Shown: positions 1 through 6,716, counted from the first letter of the stretch. The stretch: 14,913 nucleotides of DNA from Nitrospirota bacterium (GCA_027415455.1 DAIBSV010000031.1:1-14913); one strand, 5' to 3'. Numbers and translations: made by a program. Notes: generated by a model not told the origin, from the letters alone.

Positions 1-32
1 GCCGCCTTCTTTTCGAGGAAGGGATCGTGTGA
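1..32 (+). CDS. 3' end of an upstream gene, possibly yggS-like (PLP homeostasis protein)
   Basis: The frame ending in TGA at 30-32 reads RLLFEEGIV before the stop. This is too little for identification. Two things hint at the YggS/YlmE pyridoxal-phosphate-binding family: these proteins often end in a stretch like 'RIGxxLFGER', which the residues loosely resemble, and yggS commonly sits directly upstream of proC and yggT. The stop overlaps the GTG start of proC in a GTGA arrangement, so the two genes are probably translationally coupled. The identity is inferred from context. Confidence 0.45.
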   Translation, partial: RLLFEEGIV

Positions 33-928
33 GCGATACGCGGAAGTCAGGCAAAAAAAATCAGAAGAACGGACATCTTTCGAAATCGTTTGCCGAGGGA
101 GAGTTCCCCGGCACCATCTGGGTTGTCGGAGGGGGGCAGATGGGTGGCGTCATCGCCCGCCATCTGGCGAGCAATCGTGCGGGTGTTCGCCCGGCTCTCT
201 CGGTCGTCGATCCCAGTCCGGAGGTGCTGAAGCTCCTGAAGGGGGAGGGAATCGAAGGAGAGACGTCCCTTCTTGCTCTGATGAAAAAGGGAAAGAGTCC
301 CGACCTGCTTTTCCTTTGCGTCAAACCGGGCGTCTTTCTGAAGTCAGAGTCGGAGGTGTCGGACGCATTGTCGGCCCTTCCTTCGGAGGTTCTTTCGGTT
401 TCCGTCATGGCCGGCGTCCCGCTCTCCCATCTTAGACGGAAGGTTCCGAACCTCCGCTGGGTGCGCTCCATGACCAATCTCGCACTTTCTGCCGGCAAGG
501 GCATGACCCTTCTGACGGCCTCCCAGGAGGTGACGCACTCCGAGCAGACCCTTGTCTATAGCCTTTTTTCAGGGATGGGCCGGGCACTGTGGCTCCCGGA
601 GGATTCTTTCGACGCGGCGACCGCCATCGCCGGTTCGGGTCCCGGATTGCTGGCTCTCGTCGCCGAAGCCCTGGCCGATGGAGGGGTCCGGGAGGGATTG
701 TCCCGGGAGACCGCCACTCTGCTGGCCTCCTGGGCCCTCCTTGGGACGGGAGCCCTGCTGGCTGAAAAGGGACACCTTCCGGAACTCCTGAAGGCGAAGG
801 TCGCCTCTCCATCCGGGACAACGATCGAAGGGCTGGCAGCCCTCGAGCGTCAGGGGGTTCGGGGGGCCCTGATCGAAGCGGTGCGGGCTATGGCAATCCG
901 GTCCCGGGAGATATCCCGAAACGTTTAG
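29..928 (+). CDS. proC: Pyrroline-5-carboxylate reductase
   Basis: Catalyses the last step of proline synthesis in the cytoplasm, NAD(P)H-dependent reduction of 1-pyrroline-5-carboxylate to L-proline. The Rossmann dinucleotide-binding motif GGGQMG is at residues 34-39 after a beta strand. The C-terminal dimerisation domain carries the family signature: SGPGLLALVAEAL, then DGG, then KVASPSGTT, a GLAALE segment and a final RSREI. At 299 residues it is slightly longer than the usual ~270, because of a Lys/Ser-rich N-terminal extension of about 25 residues before the first strand. The start is GTG at 29, overlapping the upstream stop, with a GAGGA-like ribosome site 9-10 bases before it. The extension is the only uncertain part. 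Confidence 0.95.
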   Translation: MSDTRKSGKKNQKNGHLSKSFAEGEFPGTIWVVGGGQMGGVIARHLASNRAGVRPALSVVDPSPEVLKLLKGEGIEGETSLLALMKKGKSPDLLFLCVKPGVFLKSESEVSDALSALPSEVLSVSVMAGVPLSHLRRKVPNLRWVRSMTNLALSAGKGMTLLTASQEVTHSEQTLVYSLFSGMGRALWLPEDSFDAATAIAGSGPGLLALVAEALADGGVREGLSRETATLLASWALLGTGALLAEKGHLPELLKAKVASPSGTTIEGLAALERQGVRGALIEAVRAMAIRSREISRNV

Positions 929-936
929 ACTTCATC

Positions 937-944
937 AAGGGAGG
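937..944 (+). promoter_or_regulatory. Strong Shine-Dalgarno deciding the unusual yggT start
   Basis: AAGGGAGG lies five bases upstream of the ATC codon at 950-952. It is the only good ribosome site near the start of the YggT reading frame. It supports initiation at ATC, because no ATG, GTG or TTG lies between the proC stop and the conserved N-terminal residues. Confidence 0.6.
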
Positions 945-949
945 ATCTC

Positions 950-1186
950 ATCAGACTCTTCACGACATTACTGAACCTGTTCACCTGGATCGTCATCATA
1001 CGCGCACTCCTCTCCTGGGTGCGTCCCGATCCGCACAATCCGATCATCCGGTTCATGGACTATGTCACCGAGCCGTTTTTGGCTCCGATACGAAAGCTGG
1101 TTCCACCCGAAAAGATGGGCGGTCTCGACCTGTCCCCTTTCATCCTGATTCTGATCATTCAGGGGATCGAACGGTTCGTTTATTGA
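950..1186 (+). CDS. yggT: YggT family small membrane protein with probable ATC start
   Basis: A 78-residue integral membrane protein of the YggT/YlmG family, whose members have been linked to cell-envelope, division-site or nucleoid roles. Two hydrophobic segments are visible, at residues 3-22 (LFTTLLNLFTWIVIIRALL) and 60-72. Between them are the family hallmarks LLSWVRPDPHNPI, YVTEPFLAPIRKL and GGLDLSP, so the frame is certainly real. No ATG, GTG or TTG exists between the in-frame proC stop (926-928) and the first conserved residues. The best start is ATC at 950, five bases after AAGGGAGG; CTG at 971 is a weaker alternative without a ribosome site. A sequencing error changing ATG to ATC is also possible. 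It sits 21 bases after proC and 45 before divIVA. Confidence 0.85.
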   Translation: MRLFTTLLNLFTWIVIIRALLSWVRPDPHNPIIRFMDYVTEPFLAPIRKLVPPEKMGGLDLSPFILILIIQGIERFVY

Positions 1187-1231
1187 TCCGGGACTTGAGT
1201 CATCTGCGTCGAACGGAGCAAAGGAGGGGTC

Positions 1232-1771
1232 ATGCTCGATCATACAACGCTCAATGACCTTCGCGGTCGCGAATTCGGCAGGAGCCTGCGCGGATACGCC
1301 CCGGGCGAGGTGGACGAATTCATCGAGAAGCTTCTGTTCGAGGCGGGTCAGCTTGTCGATGCTGTGGGGACCCTCAACCAGCAGCTCCGGGACCTGCAGG
1401 ATGAAAGGGAGGAGATCAAAAAACGGGAGGAGCAGCTCTCCGCGACCCTTGTGGCGGCCCAGGCTACGGCCGACGAATGGAAAGGACTTGCCAAAAAGGA
1501 GGGAGAACAGATTGTCAGGGAGGCGCATTTGAAGGCGGAAGAGATCCTTCAGCGGGCCCATAGGGAGTCCGAAGAGCTTCTCCGGGAGGCCAGGGAAAGG
1601 TCTCGTTCTGAAGAGGAGAGCCGGGCCCGTCTCCGGCATGAAACTGAAATGACCGTGTCTCGCCTGAGGGGGGAGCTCTCCTCCTTCGGAGACGCTCTCT
1701 CCCGCTGGGAAAAAACCGCTTCAGAGATGGGTGAAAACGCCAGTGAAACCCCCAAAGAAATCCGCTTCTGA
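1232..1771 (+). CDS. divIVA: DivIVA-like coiled-coil protein
   Basis: A 179-residue protein with the DivIVA N-terminal lipid-binding module. After a short lead, residues 8-33 contain LRGREFGRSLRGYAPGEVDE followed by FIEKL, matching the family consensus of REF, a GY motif and E/DVDEFL. The rest, from about 35 to 170, is almost entirely charged heptad-like coiled coil rich in Glu, Arg and Lys. Known DivIVA proteins bind negatively curved membrane at poles and septa and recruit division or wall-growth factors. The start ATG follows a strong AAAGGAGGGG site. A DivIVA-like gene beside yggT resembles the ylm-divIVA cluster of Gram-positives, although the rest of the window looks didermic. The C-terminal 41 bases overlap the start of yggU. 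Confidence 0.85.
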   Translation: MLDHTTLNDLRGREFGRSLRGYAPGEVDEFIEKLLFEAGQLVDAVGTLNQQLRDLQDEREEIKKREEQLSATLVAAQATADEWKGLAKKEGEQIVREAHLKAEEILQRAHRESEELLREARERSRSEEESRARLRHETEMTVSRLRGELSSFGDALSRWEKTASEMGENASETPKEIRF

Positions 1772-2081
1772 TCCCGCCGCCACTCAAAAATCTCCACGAA
1801 AAGTCTGGCGTTTCGAAATCAATGTCAAGCCTGGCCAGGCAAGACCCTGCCTCAGGCGGGAACAGAGGGGATGGATTCTCGGGGTCCGTGAACCGGCCAG
1901 GGATGGACTTGCGAACAAGGGCGTCGTCCGGGCCTTGTCGGATTATATCGGGGTGCCGGTCTCTTCTGTGTCGATCGTTCGGGGAGAGGGAAGCCGGATC
2001 AAATTGATCGAGGTCTCCGGTATCGATCCGGAGGAGGGATCCAGGAGACTTGAAGGGGCTGCGACGGGTTCGGGCCCTTGA
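1731..2081 (+). CDS. yggU: DUF167 / YggU family protein
   Basis: A small soluble protein of the DUF167 (YggU) family, whose biochemical role is not established. The conserved core is complete: INVKPGQARPCL at about residue 29, then REPARDGLANKGVVRALSDY (the ApPxdGkAN-type segment), then VSSVSIVRGEGSRIKLIEVSG. The 116-residue length includes a basic, Pro/Lys/Ser-rich N-terminal tail of about 27 residues absent from most relatives. The start is uncertain: GTG at 1731 overlaps the last 41 bases of divIVA, GTG at 1743 is equally possible, and neither has a good ribosome site, so translation may be coupled to divIVA. It is the last gene of the proC cluster, facing a convergent gene. Confidence 0.85.
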   Translation: MKTPVKPPKKSASDPAATQKSPRKVWRFEINVKPGQARPCLRREQRGWILGVREPARDGLANKGVVRALSDYIGVPVSSVSIVRGEGSRIKLIEVSGIDPEEGSRRLEGAATGSGP

Positions 2082-2130
2082 GGGCGCGGCCGTCCTCCAT
2101 CGTGCTCACAAGAGTTTCGAATGGGACGTC

Positions 2131-2745
2131 TTAGTCGAAGGTGACGGTTTCGCTGCGAATTTCATGTCCGTCGTCAATCCGCATTTCGATGGTGATGGAG
2201 TAAACGGGGGAGCCGCCCAGCCAGAAGGCCCGCGATGTCTCCTCCTTCGGGGCCAGTGGCTCGAACATCATGTAGGCCGGGGGAAGTTTCAGTGGAACCT
2301 CCGATCCGTTGCCGATTTTGTAATGGGCCCCCAGCATCTGGAGTTTGATGGGGTTTCCCTCAAGGGTGTATTTCATGTAGGCCACGGAGGGGGAGAGGAG
2401 CATCGACATGTTGAGCCGCCAACCCTCACCCTGGATGCTCTTGAAGGTTGTTCGCGTGCTGATGCTCCGTTGGGAGACGATCTTGTGCGGTTTTCCCAGA
2501 GGTCCGGCCTTGAAGCCGATGATCGATCCTCCGATGCCTGCCACAAGCAGAAGTCCGATGACGATATAGATGGCGATCGTGACGGGACTGAACCCCTGCT
2601 CCTCCTTGGGTCGGGAAGGGCTGTAGAGTTCTTCGTATTCGGCGGGCGGGGGACTCGGAGAAGGCGCTTCTTGCGCGGAGGACTTGTCTGGTATCGTTTT
2701 TTTCGGACCACTTTCCGGCCCTGCGCCTTGTCGCGATGCGGTCAT
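2131..2745 (-). CDS. Unrecognised membrane-anchored protein with Pro-rich N-terminus
   Basis: I do not recognise the family. The 204-residue product has a hydrophilic Pro/Ser/Glu-rich N-terminal region (residues 1-53, including PSPSPPPAEYEELY), then one hydrophobic membrane segment (about 54-78, TIAIYIVIGLLLVAGIGGSI). A soluble domain of about 125 residues follows, probably beta-rich, with no catalytic motif visible. The expected topology is cytoplasmic N-terminus and periplasmic C-terminus. The ATG at 2745 is preferred because AAGGAG lies nine bases upstream; an in-frame TTG at 2751 is too close to that site. It lies 139 bases after pgl on the same strand and has a possible promoter of its own (2816-2845). 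It converges on yggU. Confidence 0.75.
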   Translation of the reverse strand: MTASRQGAGPESGPKKTIPDKSSAQEAPSPSPPPAEYEELYSPSRPKEEQGFSPVTIAIYIVIGLLLVAGIGGSIIGFKAGPLGKPHKIVSQRSISTRTTFKSIQGEGWRLNMSMLLSPSVAYMKYTLEGNPIKLQMLGAHYKIGNGSEVPLKLPPAYMMFEPLAPKEETSRAFWLGGSPVYSITIEMRIDDGHEIRSETVTFD

Positions 2746-2773
2746 GGACAAAAACTCCTTGGGTCTTCCTCGC

Positions 2774-2794
2774 CTTGCCGAATCCTGCGGCAGG
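2774..2794 (-). other. Hairpin in the leader of the membrane-anchored protein gene
   Basis: CTTGCCG and CGGCAGG flank a 7-base loop and can form a 7-bp stem with one G-U pair. On the minus strand it falls between the possible promoter at 2816-2845 and the start codon at 2745. It has no T-run and is not a terminator. It may affect mRNA stability or translation, or may be chance. Confidence 0.2.
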
Positions 2795-2815
2795 TACGCT
2801 CAAACATATCTTTCA

Positions 2816-2845
2816 ATTTTACTTCATGACCCTGGCTTGGGGCAA
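2816..2845 (-). promoter_or_regulatory. Possible sigma70-type promoter for the membrane-anchored protein gene
   Basis: On the minus strand TTGCCC (2845-2840) is followed after 18 bases by TAAAAT (2821-2816). These match the -35 and -10 consensus at 4/6 and 5/6. Transcription would start near 2808 and give a leader of about 60 bases. This would let the gene be expressed independently of glk-pgl upstream. Confidence 0.4.
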
Positions 2846-2884
2846 GGTTCTCCGAGGGGCCCCGCCAAGCGGGAAAATCCCGGT

Positions 2885-3691
2885 CTAGAGGGTTCTGACA
2901 TCGGACCAGCGGTCGATCCCCTCGGGACAGGCCTCGCGGTCGATCCAGAACTCGGAGGGATGCATTCTCATCCCCGATTCACGCAGAACCCATTGGGTGG
3001 GGAGATCTCCTTCCGGGTCGAGGACCCTGGCAAGGATGTCGCGCTTTTCCCGGCCTGTCACAAGAAAGATTCTTGTCCCGGCTTCCGCCAGAGTGTGGTA
3101 GGACATTGTGATGCGGGGAATCCGCCCAGGTGTTTCGGGGACGGCAAGGATTAGGCGATGGCGATCGTCTTCCGGAGAGGTCCCCGGAAAGAGGCTGGCC
3201 GTGTGTCCATCGGGCCCCACGCCGAGGAGGGCGATATCGAGAGCCGGCGGGTGGGGAAGGGGGTTGCCCAGAGCCTCCGCGAGAAGCTTTTCGTATCTCA
3301 GCGCTTCCCGGTCATGGTGGGGGGCCTCCCCATGAATCCTGAAGACGGTATTTCCGGGGATTGATCCAGGGGAGAAAAAGTTTTCCTGGGCCATTCTGAA
3401 GTTGCTCTGATCACTCTCCGGAGGAACGCATCGTTCGTCGGAGAAAAACCAGTGGATTCTGGACTTCGTCTCGTCGGGCCAGGAGGCTATTTTTCTGGCC
3501 GATGCCCTCAAAAACGGGATCGGGGTGCTGCCGCCAGAAAGACCGATCGACGCGATGCGTTTCTTTTCAAGGAGGACCAAGATCCTTTGCAGAAAAGTGT
3601 CCGATCCCTTCTCTGCCCAGTCGGAGAGGGAGGGGTAAACGCAAACGACAACGGGTGGGGGGCCCTCTTCAAGATCTGTAAGGCGGGTCAT
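2885..3691 (-). CDS. pgl: 6-phosphogluconolactonase
   Basis: Hydrolyses 6-phosphoglucono-1,5-lactone to 6-phosphogluconate, the second step of the oxidative pentose phosphate (or Entner-Doudoroff) route, in the cytoplasm. The 268 residues fit the DevB/SOL family. Signatures seen are GLSGGSTP (50-57), WFFSDERCVPPESDQSN (81-97) and LLGVGPDGHTASLFPG (155-170), the last containing the conserved active-site GxDGHTASLFP motif. The ATG at 3691 overlaps the glk stop in ATGA, with GAGGAG a few bases upstream, so translation is coupled to glk. No glucose-6-phosphate dehydrogenase or 6-phosphogluconate dehydrogenase gene is in the window. Confidence 0.95.
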   Translation of the reverse strand: MTRLTDLEEGPPPVVVCVYPSLSDWAEKGSDTFLQRILVLLEKKRIASIGLSGGSTPIPFLRASARKIASWPDETKSRIHWFFSDERCVPPESDQSNFRMAQENFFSPGSIPGNTVFRIHGEAPHHDREALRYEKLLAEALGNPLPHPPALDIALLGVGPDGHTASLFPGTSPEDDRHRLILAVPETPGRIPRITMSYHTLAEAGTRIFLVTGREKRDILARVLDPEGDLPTQWVLRESGMRMHPSEFWIDREACPEGIDRWSDVRTL

Positions 3692-4785
3692 CTTGCAACT
3701 CCTCGGTTTTGGGCTTCAGGAACTCGTTGACTGGCAAGCTTCCAAGCTCCCCTGAGACCTGTTTCAGGATTGTCGACAATGTGGACGGGCATTTCGGAGA
3801 GAATCTTCTGGTATCGTCCCTTGTTCGTGAAGTGATCCATGAATGAGGATCGCATGAGGAAAGGGTGAATCTTGCCCGGAATTCCGCCGGCCAGATAGAC
3901 GCCCCCGGTTGCGAGCGACTTGAGGGCAAAGTTTCCGGCTTCCTGTCCCAGGAATCGGCAAAAATTTTCAAGAATCATGGTGCAGAGAGGGTCATGTCTC
4001 GAGAGCGCGGCGTGGGTGAGTGCGGCAGGAATCTCATCCTCCGGAAGGGTGGGGTCCAGCGGAAGGCCCGCTGGGGACTGTCCCTGAGTGTGAAAATGGT
4101 AGAGATTGGCGATTCCTTGGCCGGAGACCACCCGCTCGACGCTGGCATGGCCGAAGCGGGACCATAGATAGGTGAGAAGGGGGATATCGGCGGGAGATTC
4201 GGGAGCCCAGTCCGAATGTCCTCCCTCCGTCGGTATGACGATTGGTCCCTGTGCGCCTGGGACAAGGATCGACTCCCCGAGACCGGTCCCGGGAGCGACG
4301 ACAACCCGGCTTCCCAGGGGATCCGGATGTCCCTCGTTGATGACAAGGGTCTCTTTTGGGGCAAGACATGTTGTTCCCCAACCCATGGCCACAAGATCGT
4401 TGACCAGCAAGACATCCCTGACGGACAATCCGAGAAGGACCCCCAGTGATTCCGTTTCGACGATCCATGGAAGATTGGTCGTCTGGCAGCGGCCATTGAC
4501 CACCGGACCGGCGATACCAAAGGCTGCCCCCGCGATCGAGAAGCTTTTGGAATAGCCGGTCCGGGCCTCCTCGAGAAAGGATTCAAGGACCTTTTCGAGG
4601 GAGGCGAAGTTGCGGGAAGGGTATTCTTTTTTGAAAACGAATAGGGGGACCTGATCCTGCTCCCCTTTTTTCGGGGTCGCCGGAAATAGGCCGAGAAGGG
4701 TTTTTGTTCCGCCGATATCACCGGCCAGGATCAAAGGGTGAAGAACCGTGCTGATCTGGGAATTGACGGGGGAAGGGTTTTCCAC
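3688..4785 (-). CDS. glk: Glucokinase (Glk family)
   Basis: Phosphorylates glucose with ATP to glucose-6-phosphate. Family landmarks with the chosen start: phosphate-binding DIGGTKT (23-29), substrate segment GIAGPVVNGR (90-99), catalytic-base motif VND (128-130), APGTGLGES (164-172), EGGHSDWAP (187-195), SGQGIANLY (221-229) and the adenosine-binding GGVYLAGGIPGK (294-305). These match the bacterial Glk family rather than ROK kinases. The frame is open upstream to 5043, but glucokinases normally begin shortly before DIGGTKT. GTG at 4785, preceded by AGAAAGGTGG, gives 365 residues; an ATG at 4854 (388 residues) has no ribosome site. The 3' end overlaps pgl by four bases. Confidence 0.92.
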   Translation of the reverse strand: MENPSPVNSQISTVLHPLILAGDIGGTKTLLGLFPATPKKGEQDQVPLFVFKKEYPSRNFASLEKVLESFLEEARTGYSKSFSIAGAAFGIAGPVVNGRCQTTNLPWIVETESLGVLLGLSVRDVLLVNDLVAMGWGTTCLAPKETLVINEGHPDPLGSRVVVAPGTGLGESILVPGAQGPIVIPTEGGHSDWAPESPADIPLLTYLWSRFGHASVERVVSGQGIANLYHFHTQGQSPAGLPLDPTLPEDEIPAALTHAALSRHDPLCTMILENFCRFLGQEAGNFALKSLATGGVYLAGGIPGKIHPFLMRSSFMDHFTNKGRYQKILSEMPVHIVDNPETGLRGAWKLASQRVPEAQNRGVAR

Positions 4786-4868
4786 GACACCACCTTTCTG
4801 CCGATCTTCGTTCGAAGTCCGGGGGCTCGTTGACCATTTCGTTATGGGGGCCATGTGTCTGAATGCCG

Positions 4869-4886
4869 AGTTTCTTGACAGAAACT
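4869..4886. repeat. Inverted repeat across the hpnH -35 box
   Basis: AGTTTC and its exact complement GAAACT flank the six-base TTGACA box. The symmetry is centred on the -35 element of the hpnH promoter and lies in the path of glk transcription, so it is a candidate repressor site. Only six bases per arm are paired, so chance is not excluded. Confidence 0.35.
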
Positions 4887-4904
4887 GAACCGGGTCTTTA
4901 TGAT
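4875..4904 (+). promoter_or_regulatory. Sigma70-type promoter for hpnH
   Basis: A perfect -35 TTGACA (4875-4880) is followed by an 18-base spacer and TATGAT (4899-4904), 5/6 to the -10 consensus. Transcription should begin near 4911, giving a leader of roughly 90 bases before hpnH. It is the best promoter match seen in the window. Confidence 0.65.
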
Positions 4905-4931
4905 CATAAAATGTTGCGGCAAACTTGTCAT
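4903..4931 (-). promoter_or_regulatory. Sigma70-type promoter for glk-pgl
   Basis: On the minus strand ATGACA (4931-4926) is followed by a 17-base spacer and TATGAT (4908-4903), both 5/6 to consensus. The -10 is one half of the palindrome TATGATCATA (4899-4908), whose other half is the -10 of the hpnH promoter. The two RNA polymerase footprints overlap, so the promoters probably compete. Transcription would start near 4896, leaving a leader of about 110 bases to the GTG at 4785. Confidence 0.55.
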
Positions 4932-5003
4932 CTCTATTCCTCTCTGTCCGCAACCATATGGATTCTTTGCCTTGCTCCCATCTGAATGAAAGGCACCACT
5001 CCC

Positions 5004-6020
5004 ATGGCGATCCCTCTTCAGCAGGCCCTGAAAGTCGGGGCATATGTAATGCAGAAAAAATGGAAAAAAGAAGAAAGGTTTCCCCTCGTTTTGATGCTCG
5101 AGCCCCTCTTCAGGTGCAATCTCGAGTGTGCCGGATGCGGAAAAATCCAGTATCCCGAGGAAATCCTTCGAAAAAGACTGTCTCCCGAGGAGTGTTTTCA
5201 TGCCGTCGAGGAGTGTGGTGCACCGGTGGTCACGATCGCAGGGGGCGAGCCCCTCATTCATCCGGAGATCTCCGAAATCGTCAAGGGGATGATCGATCGC
5301 AAGAAGTTCGTCTATCTTTGTTCCAACGGGATTCTTCTCGAAAAATACATGGACCGGTTTTCCCCTTCTCCCTACCTGACCTTCAGCATTCATCTCGATG
5401 GACTGAGGGAAACCCATGACCGCCTTGTCTGCCGGGAGGGCGTTTTCGATACGGCTGTCCGGGCGATCAAGGCTGCAACGAGCCGGGGTTTCCGTGTGAC
5501 CACGAACACGACGGTGTTCGAAGGGGAAGATCCAGGGGAGATCCGGAAGTTCTTTGACTTCGTGAAGGAGCTGGGGGTGAACGGGATGATGATTTCCCCG
5601 GGATATTCCTATGATTGGGCTCCGGATCAGGAGCATTTTCTCAAAAAGGACCGGACCCGGAATCTGTTCCGAATGATTCTTTCCGACCGTGCCGGCAAGG
5701 GGTGGAATTTCAATCACAGCCCTTTTTATCTGGACTTCCTTGAGGGACAGAGGGACTATGACTGTACCCCATGGGGCAGTCCCAACTATTCCGTCCTTGG
5801 GTGGCAGCGTCCCTGCTATTTGTTAAATGAGGGGTATGCCTCCTCTTACAAGGAACTCATAGAAGAGACGGATTGGAGTCAATATGGACCCTCGTCCGGT
5901 CATGAAAAATGCCGGGATTGCATGGTTCATTGCGGCTTCGAGCCTTCTGCCGTCGGAGACGCCACATCCTCGCTAAAAAATACCCTTCGCTCCATTTCGA
6001 GTCTCCTTCCCGCCGGCTGA
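5004..6020 (+). CDS. hpnH: Adenosyl-hopene transferase HpnH (radical SAM)
   Basis: A radical-SAM enzyme that adds the 5'-deoxyadenosyl group of SAM to diploptene, making adenosylhopane, the first step towards extended C35 hopanoids. The 338-residue protein opens with the HpnH-typical [15 protein letters not shown]. The [4Fe-4S]-binding motif is C38-x3-C42-x2-C45 ([11 protein letters not shown]), followed by [12 protein letters not shown] and a TIM-barrel segment. The C-terminal part has further cysteines ([10 protein letters not shown] and [14 protein letters not shown]) typical of the family. The ATG at 5004 is preferred over ATG at 4986 because AAAGG precedes it at about 10 bases and the product then matches the family start. 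A metallophosphatase gene follows 21 bases later. No other hopanoid gene is in the window. Confidence 0.95.
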   Translation: MAIPLQQALKVGAYVMQKKWKKEERFPLVLMLEPLFRCNLECAGCGKIQYPEEILRKRLSPEECFHAVEECGAPVVTIAGGEPLIHPEISEIVKGMIDRKKFVYLCSNGILLEKYMDRFSPSPYLTFSIHLDGLRETHDRLVCREGVFDTAVRAIKAATSRGFRVTTNTTVFEGEDPGEIRKFFDFVKELGVNGMMISPGYSYDWAPDQEHFLKKDRTRNLFRMILSDRAGKGWNFNHSPFYLDFLEGQRDYDCTPWGSPNYSVLGWQRPCYLLNEGYASSYKELIEETDWSQYGPSSGHEKCRDCMVHCGFEPSAVGDATSSLKNTLRSISSLLPAG

Positions 6021-6041
6021 ACGCGGAAGGAAAGAGTTCGA

Positions 6042-6716
6042 ATGTCAACGTATGTCGTGGGGGATCTGCATGGACAGATCTCCCTGCTTCTCGCACTCCT
6101 CGACAAGATATCATTCGATAGGGAACGGGATCGCTTGATTGCAGTGGGAGATGTGCTCGACCGGGGGGCCCGGGTGGGCGATCTTCTTCTTTTCCTGCAT
6201 GACGCTTCGATGGCGGGGTGGTTTCTGTCGGTCAAGGGAAATCACGAGGAGTCCTTTCTCCGGTTCCGTTCCGGAGAATGGGTCTCCTGGTACACCACTC
6301 CGGCTTTTGGAGGGGAGGCCACTCTCTCCTGCTTTGCCGACATTGGGGAAAGACAGTCCAGGGTCATGGAGGAGTGGATTTCCTCATGGCCTCTCGTCTG
6401 GTCGGATGAAAAAGCGATTGTCGTCCATGGCAGCCTTCCCCCCGTCCCCGGAACAAGTCTGGGCGATCGCGACCTTTGTGAAACAAGGATTTCCGGGGGA
6501 GAGGGAGGCCATGAGTGTCTGGAGCTTCGCCCCCCCAATCTCTATCCGTCATGGGATGGCAGACTTGTTGTTTCAGGGCATACCATTGTCCGTAAAGCCG
6601 GATTTTGGAAAGACGGGATCGCGTTGGTTGATACGGGGGCTTACCGGACCGGCATTCTGTCTGCCTTTTGTCTTGAAACAGGCCAGTTTCACAGGGTGTC
6701 AGGTGTCCCCGAGTAA
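6042..6716 (+). CDS. PPP-family metallophosphatase (Ser/Thr phosphatase-like)
   Basis: A 224-residue calcineurin-like phosphoesterase with every metal and phosphate motif of the PPP family: GDLHG (7-11), GDVLDRG (36-42), GNHEE (66-70), VVHG (127-130), SGHT (178-181) and VDTG (196-199). This places it with bacterial PrpA/PrpE/ApaH-like enzymes, which remove phosphate from Ser/Thr-phosphorylated proteins or cleave diadenosine tetraphosphate. The substrate cannot be told from sequence. There is no signal peptide, so it is probably cytoplasmic. The ATG follows a GGAAGGA site. The 21-base gap after hpnH suggests co-transcription; a functional link to hopanoids is unproven. It ends 10 bases from the convergent hemY. 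Confidence 0.88.
   Translation: MSTYVVGDLHGQISLLLALLDKISFDRERDRLIAVGDVLDRGARVGDLLLFLHDASMAGWFLSVKGNHEESFLRFRSGEWVSWYTTPAFGGEATLSCFADIGERQSRVMEEWISSWPLVWSDEKAIVVHGSLPPVPGTSLGDRDLCETRISGGEGGHECLELRPPNLYPSWDGRLVVSGHTIVRKAGFWKDGIALVDTGAYRTGILSAFCLETGQFHRVSGVPE

Noticed and set aside
2074..2085. GCCCT/AGGGC dyad spanning the yggU stop as a terminator
   Set aside because: The loop would be only two bases and no T-run follows on either strand.
2050..2829. Long plus-strand open frame opposite the membrane-anchored protein gene
   Set aside because: It is antisense to a frame with a good ribosome site, a membrane segment and a stop near yggU. Its translation is low-complexity, rich in Gly, Arg and Asp, and has no family features.
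2861..2873. CCCGC/GCGGG hairpin downstream of pgl
   Set aside because: The stem is only five bases and the minus-strand side leads into GC-rich sequence without T residues.
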